28,380 bases of DNA, taken from Porodaedalea pini. Its lineage: Eukaryota; Basidiomycota; Agaricomycetes; Hymenochaetales; Hymenochaetaceae. Every line of letters starts with the position of its first letter. Position 1 is the first letter of the stretch. The translations under genes were made by a program, and so were the position numbers. Location: positions 1 to 28,380 of the forward strand of contig NBAY01000168.1 of NCBI GenBank assembly GCA_002794775.1, in the 5' to 3' direction. The notes below the pieces were generated by a model, which saw nothing but the letters and a program-made list of their open reading frames with translations, was not told where the DNA came from and ran no database searches. Positions 19,798 through 28,380 of the stretch are shown here, one piece after another.

Positions 19798-22300
19798 TTG
19801 GCACTCTATGCACATACAAGCAAAGGTTCAGGAAGAACCAAGCAACCCACCACCACCACCCAGAGGATGAGGCCAAGGAAGACCAAGAGGACATCCACCA
19901 ACCACAGCCACCCCTCAGATCTTACATGCTCCCAGAGAAGCATCCTTGTCACCTTTTTGCTGATCTGGAACCACCGACCCAGAAAACACACTTCAAGACA
20001 CCAAGCAACAACAGCCACCCTCAGTAACCAAACCAGAACTCACTCAAGAACGAGGATGACCAGTCGAACCTAGAAGGATCTTACCTGATCTCATCGAAAC
20101 CCCGATATCACTTTGTATCCCAGGAAGCTTTGTAACCAGCAACAGGTTGCATTTCAGCATTGCCAGTACACCACTCAGTCAGCAGGTTCAAAGACCCAGA
20201 GGAACACCCGAAGGTGAGGAAAGGAACCCAGGCCTCGAAGGATACAGGAGTCCAACAAGGGAACAAAGTTGCTCCAGATCTGAAGAAGTGGTCAGGAGAC
20301 TGGTATCGCCAGGACCACAAGAATCGGCAACGCCGTATCGAAACTAATCACTCGGATCATTGTCACCCACAAGACCAGGGTCACCACTTAATTGGGGCAG
20401 ACAAGCCATCAGAAGATGGATCGACAAACCTCTGATTCAAACAGGAGGACCAATAGAAGTACCAACAGAACAAAACTCCAAACCTGAGAATCCTACCCCC
20501 GACCAAGAAGAACAATTAACCCCAGAATCACCATAGAATCGGTCCGAAACATCGGAGGAAGAACTAGTCCCGCCCACTGCCGCCACCAACTCCAGAAGGA
20601 TCGATACCTATTGCAATATCAAGGATCGCAGACCCATACCCAGAAACTTGCCCTTCGACTCCAGAACAGCCGAGAAGGACACCAACTCCGCCCTCATGCG
20701 TACCCACACCGGCTCCGCCGACTTTCCATATTGTGGCGCCACCAATAGTCAGAGCAGTCATGGCTAATTCTACCACACAAGGATTGAGCCAAGGACCTTC
20801 ACAAGCCCCACCAATGGCACCACCAATGCAACCCATACCCAATGTAGCCAATCCTCTTCCAGACCTCGCCGAGTCTAGAAATCTCCCAATCACCAGACCA
20901 AATCCTCCAGTTCCAGGAGCAACAATGCCAAAACAGACACGACAAATGAGCACCAGCAATGAACGCCGATGTAGAACCAGAAGGGATCCCATGATTCTTC
21001 GAAGAGGTTAACATCTTAGGATCAAATGCAGGAATCACCGATCTACAGAAAATCAATTGGGCACGTTACTACGCACCGGTACACGAGGAATTACTATGGT
21101 CGACTCTCCCACAGGCACAACAAAACAATTTCACGTCATTCAAAACAGCCACCCTAGGCTTCTATCTGGCAGCAACGATAAGATACACTTATGGAGATCT
21201 AATCAATTTTGTCGCTGAGAATTCCAACAAGGTTTTTTGATGAGCACGGCTGCCCTGGGAGAATACCATCGAAGCTTTATGCATATTAACGTCATATCTA
21301 GTTCAAGAAGGAGTCATTTCAGATCTAGATCAAAAAGTGGTTCTATCGAGAAGGTCTAAACCGGCTCACCAATCAGCATCTCGAACAACAACTTCAGTTT
21401 GGTTGACTTTCGACACCCAGCTGGCATTCCTTGGGATATACTGGTACTATACAATGAACTTGACCAACTTATAGCAGGAGGAGTCCTAGTAACTGGTCCT
21501 GGGGCACAGCAAGGATACGCAGTACCACAGTATGGAACATTTGGGATACCCGCAGCACCTCCATATTTTACTCAGCAACATGTCGCCACAGCATCTGGAC
21601 CATATGCACTGACCCCCATCAAATGAGAGGACTCAGAACTGAGCCTGCTCACACCCATGGTATCAGATTTTACAAGCTGAGATACAGGATCTCTGGGGCG
21701 AAAGGAAGGAGGATTATTGAAGGCGAGACTACAATGATTGGTACGCTCGAGATTGCCATATGCCCATAACGAACCACAGGAGTACCAGCGACCCAATGAT
21801 TACGGACGGCCACGCGAAGAATACAGGGCACCACTGAGAGGCCCACCCCCAGCCAGAAATATGCAGGTAAGGAATACAGGACCCCGAATGTGTGCCATGT
21901 GCCACAGCACTGCACACCTGTTCAGAGACTGTACGATCAGGGACACGTTACTGAACCGATGATTACTGGCCTTGGATGCACAAGGATTTGTTGTAATGCT
22001 GGGAGGAACACAACTACCACCAGGACCACAAGGCTCTTCTTTACTGGATCGAATGAACTTGTACTATCGAGACCACCCAAACGAGGTCCCTCTGGGTACA
22101 ACTCTCCCAGTAGATATGACAGCACTACGAGATCCACCACCGCACCAAATGGCAACTTGTTCGATACGTACTACCCTGCCATATCAGGACCAAGTATGTA
22201 TACGCCGACCAGCCAGGTATGGAGGAAGCCCACATCGAAGAAATTCAGGATGAATACGTAGGGGAAGGAAGAAAGGTTCGGTTTGATGATACGAGCAATT
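19798..22300 (+). pseudogene. Gypsy gag region, multiply broken
   Basis: A Thr/Lys/Pro-rich head (from 19798) and an acidic, proline-rich stretch (about 20560-20990) lead to a capsid-like part (INWARYYAPVHEELLWSTLP, about 21050-21110; TLGFYLAATIRYTYGDLINF). A T-run at 21233-21238 is two bases longer than in the second copy and breaks the frame before LMSTAALGEYHRSFM. VDFRHPAGIPWDILVLYNEL (21402 onward) belongs to the Gag C-terminal half and ends at a TGA (21624-21626) also present in the other copy. A CCHC zinc knuckle C-AM-C-HSTA-H-LFRD-C lies at 21891-21932. Gag packages the element RNA. Frames change at least four times, so no full protein can be made. Confidence 0.85.
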
Positions 22301-22800
22301 CTCACGGACAGCAGAGATGATTGGCGAGACTGGCAAATATAGGAAAAGCCAACTCTCCCTCACCTAAGCACCCGATGAAACCAGCGAAAAGAACGAGAGG
22401 GACGCGAACCAGCTACGGACTCGGGCATACCAGAAACAGAAACAGGCAAAGGAAAGGAGACAGAATCGGCCAAGCCCAAAACAACCGAAGAATCGGTACC
22501 CAACTCTATTCCACCAAGCGAGCCTATGCAAGTCCATGTGGCACCACCACGGGAAAGGACAGAACTGAAGCCTGGACATCCCAATCCAACAATAGACATA
22601 CAGAGGCCTCAGTTCAAATACAACACACCGGCTAACAACCCTGCAATGGCTGACGCAGTATTTTCGCCAATTCTTGGATTCCATGGTGTTGATAATCAGG
22701 TCGAGAACTGTTGGCAACTTCGCCAGAAGTCAGACAAAAGTGCAAGGACATGATGATGGCCAAATGAAGTCTGATAAACCTTGAAGATGAAGGCACGGCC
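22301..22800 (+). pseudogene. Gag-Pol linker region of the gypsy element
   Basis: Lys/Pro/Thr-rich broken frames (PPRERTELKPGHPNPTIDIQ near 22540-22600), then a segment before the protease. No defined domain. It contains several stops and is part of the decayed element. Confidence 0.5.
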
Positions 22801-23172
22801 ATGTACTCGGTAGGACCTAGGCAAGGATTGCCGGATGAGACAATGGAAAAGGAACCAGTCACGCCAGCAACTGTACCAATTCGAGTCATCGATGTATGGC
22901 TGGACGGAAAGGTCAAGGTAGAAGGACTACTCAACACTGGAGCTTCGTTTATCGGACTATCGCAAAACATGTGGAAGCATCTAGGATCGCCGACTCTGAA
23001 CAATGAACAAATCACTATCGAAACAGCAGACGCGTCTAGGACCCAATCGCTCGGATTAATACCGTGACTCAGGATAGGACTCGGAGGATTCTCGGTACTT
23101 GTACAAGCACAAGTCATACACCTGGCACTGTTCAACATCTTACTTGGCAACTGTTCCTCGCACACTGCAAGG
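22801..23172 (+). pseudogene. Gypsy aspartic protease domain, catalytic Asp lost
   Basis: The open frame from 22801 reads VWLDGKVKVEGLLNTGASFI and continues to LGLIP, TGA (23065-23067), then in the same frame RIGLGGFSVLVQAQVIHLAL and FNILLGN. Retroviral-type proteases need D-T/S-G-A; here the Asp codon is AAC, giving NTGAS, so the enzyme would be dead. The change is a single G-to-A. Confidence 0.85.
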
Positions 23173-23815
23173 CTCGGTTGGTAGATATAGACATCGACGA
23201 CCAGGTACTGGAACTAATCCACCTGGTAACGGAAGAAGGATGTAATCAGTTCCAACTCAAGAATGAACACGACGAAAGCAACCAGCTGAGGATGAGGATT
23301 TTTTGATAGTCAATGAATTGGTACAATATCGCGAGCGAGACGAACCAGAGTCGCAGCCATGCTATACCATGAATACCCCAGAATCAGACACAGTACATAT
23401 TTCTTTTGACAGGCGGTCTATTGAAATCACCATCACAGAAAAGGGAGGTGTAAAATCAAAACGAAATACGAAAAACAACAAAACCCGAATGAACGGCGGA
23501 ACAGGACTATTCTCCATTAATCACCCATACGATAACAAATCTCTAATTCCTTGAACAAAATCAGACCCGCCGAAACGACTCAGCCCATTCTACAAGTACA
23601 AAAAGGTTGCTGATCGTATAAAGCCAGTTCCAAACCACACTCCCCGAAGAATACCGAATCACCAGGACACAGCACCCCAATCCTCTGAAGGACCTTCTGG
23701 AACTGCCGACCCACCCTCCACCATTCTCACCTGGGAAACGACTCACCCAGGAATGATATAATGAAATAGACATAGATCCGGCCAGATTCCTACTCCCTAA
23801 AGAAAAGGATCTCAC

Positions 23816-24694
23816 GTGGTGGGTTATTCGGACACAGGAAATGGCATTCGCATGGATGAAACAGAAAAGGGTGCACTTGACTATGACTACTTTGCTCCAG
23901 TTCTTATCCCAACGATCGAACATATTCCATGGGTACTGAAGAATATTCCCATCCCACCGGGAATATTTGACAGGGTCGTTGCAATCATCAAAGACAAAAT
24001 CATGTCCGGCGTATATGAACCATCAAACTCATTGTACCGATCCAGGTGGTTCTGTGTAGTAAAGAAGGATGGAAAGTCACTGAGAATAGTCCACAATCTT
24101 CAACCACTAAAATGCAGTCACAATACAAGATCCATCGGTGCCATATCCAACAGAACACATCGCCGAGTCTTTCGGTGGCCGATCCTGTTATACAACCCTG
24201 GACTTATTCATAGCGTTTCGACCAAAGAAAATTCGCCATATGAAGTAGGGACATAATGACATTCCAGATGCCACTAGGAGCATTTTGACTCACATCAATT
24301 CCCATGGGGTATACAAACTCCCAGCAAATCATGCACACCGATGTCACATTTCATCCTGAAGGACAAAATCCCAGATGTGGTGTTCCCATACATTGACGAT
24401 ATACCCATAAAAGGGCCAGCCACACGGTATGAGTTACAGGACGGATCATATGAGACCATCCCAGAAAATTTGGGAATCTGCCGGTTCATATGGGAACACC
24501 TAAACGACATCAACCGAGTCCTCCAAAGATTCAAAGTAGTTGGGGCGACTCTGTCCAGGAAAAAGTTGGTACTTGCTGCACCTGAAGCCGTGATAGTCGG
24601 GCATACCTGCAACTACTCAGGACAAGTCCCAGACGAAGCACGAATCCAAAAAGTCATCGACTGGCCTCCTTGTGAAGACATTATGGATGTTTGA
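23816..24694 (+). pseudogene. Gypsy reverse transcriptase, frameshifted
   Basis: The first block reads NIPIPPGIFDRVVAIIKDKI, YEPSNSLYRSRWFCVVKKDG and KSLRIVHNLQPL (about 23940-24110). The frame then slips; in another frame SCYTTLDLFIAF (about 24187-24222) holds the first catalytic Asp. The third block (24341-24694) has FPYIDDIPIKGPATRYEL with the YIDD active site and EAVIVGHTCNYSGQVPDEAR. The order is typical for Ty3/gypsy elements of agaricomycetes. At least two frameshifts and several stops. Confidence 0.92.
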
Positions 24695-25264
24695 TCATTC
24701 CTCGGAACTGCAGGAGTTTTCAGGCACTTTATCAACGACTTCGCTCGACTGGCATATGACCTGAACCAACTCACTGGAAAAGACGTCCCCTTCTCATTCG
24801 GAAAACTCGAACAGCGATTGATGGACCAACTCAAGAAGGCAGTCACCAAGTCTGGAGCCATCAGGCTAATCAACTACAAATGTGGGAGACCGGTCCACCT
24901 CTGCGTAGATTCGTCGATTCGAGGATACAGAGTGATTCTCTTACAGATTGGAGAAAACAGAGAATGATTCCCAGCCCGTTTTATGTCTGCAACATGGAAT
25001 GAAAGAGAGTAGAACTACTCACAGCCAAAAGTAGAACTGTTTGGCCTCATGAGGGCCCTCCACAATGCACAAATCTATCTAATAGGACTGGACCACTTCT
25101 ACATTGAAGTCAACGCAAAGTACATTAAAGGCATGATCAACAACCCAGATATCCAGCCAAACGTGATGATCAACCGGTGGATCGCTGGAATCTTGTTCCA
25201 CTTCATGATTATCCATGTACCAGGCACTCGGCATACAGGCCCAGACAGACTCAGTCGACGAAAG
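24695..25264 (+). pseudogene. Gypsy RNase H domain, with nonsense codons
   Basis: Follows the RT in frame but through stops: DV-TGA-SFLGTAGVFRHFINDFA, then LCVDSSIRGYRVILLQIGEN, then PARFMSATWNERE, a stop, and YSQPKVELFGLMRALHNAQ. It continues in the frame open from 25049: VNAKYIKGMINNPDIQPNVM, VPGTRHTGPDRLSRR. The last phrase is the usual end of the RNase H region in this group. The three stops stand where related proteins carry Arg or similar residues. Confidence 0.88.
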
Positions 25265-25865
25265 CGAACAGACACCGACCCTCCAGATGACGAAAACTAC
25301 GAGGAATGGATCGACGACCAGTATGCTTTCATATTCATAGCATACACTGGAGACATTCCTCCTGCTGCAGACCCTCCCACCATTCCTCAGACAGCTGCAG
25401 CAGAATTGGCCAATCAAGAGTTGATAAAAATCAAGGAGTTTCTCGGCGACCCAAAGAAACCAGAAGACATGTCAGACAATGAATTTCGACACTTCGTAAC
25501 AAAGGCAACTCAATTTTTTGTCGCAGATGGACAACTCTGGAGGAAACGGTACTTGGGACCACACCAACTTGTACTCGCACAAGATCGCCGATTCTCAGTC
25601 ATGCAGTCAGCACACAATGACCTGGGACACAAAGGATTTCTTTTCAGTACAACTACAAATCCACGATCGATTTTGGTGGCCCATGATGAGTTCCGACATA
25701 CATTGGTTCCTGAAGACGTGTCACTTGTGCCGGACTTGGCAACTCACTCATGTACGAATCCCACCGAATGTTCCAACACCAGTGCCACTATTCGCCAGGG
25801 TACACATAGACGTGATGCTCATGCCCAAATCAGGTATATCATTCAGGCAAGAGACTCGCTGTAGA
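25265..25865 (+). pseudogene. Gypsy integrase N-terminal part, truncated
   Basis: After a linker (EEWIDDQYAF...), the HHCC zinc-binding segment is visible: HNDLGHKGF in one frame and CHLCRTWQL in another, with a one-base shift near 25640. FARVHIDVMLMPKSG (about 25792-25836) begins the catalytic core with its first Asp. YIIQARDSL follows after a small deletion, then a TAG at 25862-25864. The rest of the core and the C-terminal part are missing; unrelated TACCG-rich DNA follows. The element has no 3' LTR in the window. Confidence 0.88.
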
Positions 25866-26165
25866 GCCGTGCCGATCGTCCCATCACCACCGATCACTCC
25901 AGAAGCATTCAAGAACTGGTTCTGATGCATACCGATCCAGTACCGGACTCAACCCAATCGGTCCAGTCTCGAATCAGAACCTCGCGATCGCGTCATCAGC
26001 ACATTCCGACACCTCCGAAAGCATACCGGAACATACCGGAGATCTTATCTCGACAATTAGGGACTGCGGTCACATGGAGCATACAGCCAAGATGCATACC
26101 GGACTGCTGTCCGATGACGGGAGCCACGTACCGATTGGACGATCTGAGTTCCGGTGGAGCACCGG
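25866..26165. other. TACCG-rich segment left of LTR X
   Basis: The word TACCG occurs at 25930, 25941, 26024, 26034, 26097 and 26129, sometimes 10-12 bp apart. An 81-codon plus-strand frame (25925-26170) runs to a TGA inside the LTR start, but has no recognised domain. The motif links this segment with the 10-bp array at 26651-26780. Confidence 0.5.
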
Positions 26166-26561
26166 TGTGATCGGATGCGAAGCGGACGTTTTCCTCATTA
26201 TGATTTATGTTTTTCCTATGTTCTTCTGATTTCTATGCACTCTATGCGCGGCCTCTATGACCTATGACTTTTCCTTTTCGACTTCTCTATGTTTCGACTG
26301 ATATGCACAGTATGCCCGAATGGAAATTATTAACTGTAGATAGATCTTTGGACTTAGTATAAATATACACCCCATGTCGTAGTAGAGGACAAGTCAGTTC
26401 TACCGCAGAGTCTCCCTCAGATAGGGTAACTTGAGTGCGATCCGTCTTAGTTCTTGTTAATCTTGTAGTCATTCCGTCTTCATCTTAGCATCTCGTTCTT
26501 TCGAAAACCGTCTCTCGTCTCATACTTCGTAACTCAAACCTCGTCGCTCGTCGTGATCACA
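26166..26561 (+). mobile_element. LTR of a different retroelement (LTR X)
   Basis: TGTGATC at 26166 is inverted as GATCACA ending at 26561, giving a 396-bp TG...CA unit. A TATA-like AGTATAAATATACACC near 26357-26372 and a C/T-rich downstream half fit a U3-R-U5 layout in plus orientation. The five-base flanks (ACCGG left, TCGTA right) differ. A TGG (26568) starts a possible primer-binding site six bases after the end. No matching second LTR was seen. Confidence 0.6.
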
Positions 26562-26650
26562 TCGTACTGGTGTTGATTACCCACGCGTACCGACTCCGTA
26601 CCGGTCAAACCACAGACGCGACAGGAGTTCCTGACCTTTGTTCTCGATAT

Positions 26651-26780
26651 CGACACGTACCGATGCGTACCGAAGCGTACCGACGCGTACCGAAGCGTAC
26701 CGATGCGTACCGAAGCGTACCGACACGTACCAAAGCGTACTGACGCGTACCGACGTGTACCGAAGCATACCGACACGTAC
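26651..26780. repeat. 10-bp tandem array (CGANGCGTAC)
   Basis: Thirteen consecutive 10-bp units of form CGANGCGTAC, starting exactly every ten bases with a few substitutions (CGACACGTAC, CGACGTGTAC and others). The period equals about one DNA helical turn. More TACCG words lie just left, near 26588 and 26598. Two minus-strand frames stay open through it and encode a ten-residue repeat (RYASVRFGT-like); these look like repeat by-products. Confidence 0.95.
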
Positions 26781-26891
26781 CGGTACGTCAAGTGATCTCA
26801 CCACAGTCTACCCCTAACCTCCCAGAGCAATGCGATCACGTCCCCAAAAGGACTGTTGATCCCCGACACCCCTAAGTCAGGATCTACACCG
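26781..26891. other. Junction segment between the array and the second gag copy
   Basis: About 110 bp with no match elsewhere in the window. The homology between the two gag copies breaks at about 26892 (partner position about 22078), so this segment belongs to LTR X's element or to other inserted DNA. Confidence 0.5.
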
Positions 26892-28380
26892 TAGTACAAG
26901 TTCATTCGATCCAGTAGATTTGATCCAGTAGAGAAGAGCCTTGAGGTCCTGGTGGCAGTCATGTTCCTCCTAGCATCACAACGAATCCTTGCACATCCAA
27001 GGCTAATAGTCACCAGTTCAGCAACGTGTCCCTGATTGTACAGTCCCTGAATAGGTGTGTGGTGCTGTGGCACATTGCACATGTTTGGGGTCCTGTATTC
27101 CTTACCTGCATATTTCTGACTGGAGGTGGGCCTCTTGGAGGTGCCCTGTATTCTTTGCGTGGCCGTCCGTAATCATTGGGTCGCTGGTACTCCTGTGGTT
27201 CATTAGGGGCATATGGCCAATCTTGAGTGTACCGATCCTCATAGTCTCACCTTCGATAATCTTCCTTCCTTTCACCCCGGAGATCTTGTATCTCTGCTTG
27301 TAAGTCCGATACCATGCATGTGAGCAGGCTCAGTTCTGAGTCCTCTCATTTGATGGGGGTCAGTGCATATGGTCCAGATGCTGTGGCAATGTGTTGCTGA
27401 GTAAAATATGGAGGCACTGCGGGTATCCCAAATGTTCCATACTGTGGTACTGCATATCCTTGCTGCACACCAGGACCAGTTACTAGGACTCCTCCTGCTA
27501 TAAGTTGGTCGAGTTCATTGTATAGTACTGGTATGTCCCAAGGAATGCCAGCTGGGTGTCGAAAGTCAACCAACTGAAGTTGTTGTTTGAGATGCTGATT
27601 GGTGAGCTGGTTTAGACCTTCTCAATAGAACTGCTTTTGATCTAGATCTGAAATGACTCCTTCTTGAACCAGATATGATGTAATATGCATAAAGCTTCAA
27701 TGGTATTCTCCCAGGGCAGCCGTGCTCATCAAAACCTTGTTGGAATTCTCAGTGACAAAATTGATTAGATCTCCATAAGTGTATCTTATTGTTGCCGCCA
27801 GATAGAAGCCCAGGGTGGCTGTTTTGAATGACACAAAATCATTTTTTCATGCCTGTGGGAGAGTCAACCATAGTAATTCCTCACATACTGGTGCATAGTA
27901 ACGTGCTCAATTGATTTTCTGTAGATTGGTGATTCCTGCATTCGATCCTAAGATGTTAACCTCTTCAAAGAATTGGAACCCTTCTGGTTCTACATTGGTG
28001 TTCATTGCTGGTGCTTGTTTGTTGTGCTGTTTGGCATTGTTGCTCCTGGAACTGGAGGATTTGGTCCGGTTATCAGGAGATTTCTGGACTCAGCGAGGTC
28101 TGGAAGAGGATTGGCTACATTGGTATGGGTTGCACCAGTGGTGCCATTGGTGGGGCTTGTGAAGGTCCTTGGCTCAATCCTTGTGTGGTAGAATTAGCCA
28201 TGACTGCTCTGACTATTGGTGGCACCATGATATGGAGAGTTGGTAGAGCTGGTGTGGGTACACGTGAGGGCGGAGTTGGTGTCCTTCTCGGCTGTTCTGG
28301 AGTAGAAGGGCAGGTTTCTGGGTATGGGTCCACGATCCTTGATATTGCAACAGGTATTGATCCTTCTGGAGTTGGCAGTG
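26892..28380 (-). pseudogene. Second gypsy gag copy, minus orientation, partial
   Basis: The reverse complement aligns with about 20590-22078 (positions add up to about 48970). It includes VDFRHPAGIPWDIPVLYNEL at 27570-27511, the same TGA after ALTPIK (27348-27346), an intact CCHC knuckle C-AM-C-HSTT-H-LFRD-C at 27081-27040, and the acidic Pro-rich region (STPEQPRRTPTPPSRVPTPA, about 28306-28247). Its T-run at 27734-27731 has four T, which keeps KVLMSTAALGEYHRSF in frame. A short duplication (TACTGGATC twice) lies near 26910-26930. It runs off the right edge and is cut on the left by foreign DNA. Confidence 0.9.

Noticed and set aside
26534..26804. Repeat protein (RYASVRFGT-like) on the minus strand
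   Set aside because: A by-product of the 10-bp array, open in two frames at once, with no supporting gene structure.

Overview
The window looks like chromosomal DNA of an agaricomycete (mushroom-forming basidiomycete). The evidence is the many 48-70 nt GT-AG introns, a fungal multi-exon P450, a monocarboxylate-permease-like MFS gene, a DUF6533-type membrane protein typical of mushroom genomes, and Ty3/gypsy elements of the agaricomycete kind. Host genes occupy only the middle third. The two outer parts are repeats, broken gene copies and retroelements.

Layout. (1) 1-2094 is a near-perfect inverted repeat with arms of at least 894 bp and a 306-bp spacer. Each arm carries the promoter side, 5'UTR intron and first codons of a ribosomal protein S6 (eS6) gene, head to head; the right-hand copy runs on to about 2256 as a broken RPS6. 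(2) 2533-4181 is a decayed PHO80/PCL-type cyclin gene with a retained intron, and its 3' part is repeated in tandem (4189-4481). (3) 4671-5622 is a decayed eIF2-alpha (SUI2-like) copy that also keeps an intron and shows strong CpG-to-TpG/CpA decay. (4) 5764-6300 is a 32-bp hairpin minisatellite. After an AT-rich gap, a second cluster of the same GGG-N4-CCC hairpins (7195-7405) ends just before a P450 gene that lacks its 5' part. (5) The gene island holds the 5'-truncated P450 (7479-9071, +), an apparently intact 14-exon MFS transporter (9600-11720, -) and a DUF6533 membrane protein (13374-14870, -) with one imperfect splice junction. (6) 15143-15582 is a Tc1/mariner-like MITE with TA ends. (7) 17426-28380 is a retroelement nest. 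It contains two inverted gypsy LTRs (17426-18245 minus, 18901-19731 plus), a decayed gag-pol reading rightwards (about 19798-25865), an unrelated LTR (26166-26561), a 10-bp tandem array (26651-26780), and a second, oppositely oriented gag copy that runs off the right edge.

Function. The live host content is probably the MFS transporter and perhaps the DUF6533 protein. The P450 is intact from the C-helix region to its stop but has lost its N-terminus. P450 and MFS are convergent and about 0.5 kb apart, which is suggestive but not proof of a metabolic cluster. Nothing in the window is a complete new system. The least explained structures are the eS6 palindrome, the gathering of DNA-level fragments of three housekeeping genes, the hairpin minisatellite family, and the 10-bp-period TACCG array beside an LTR.
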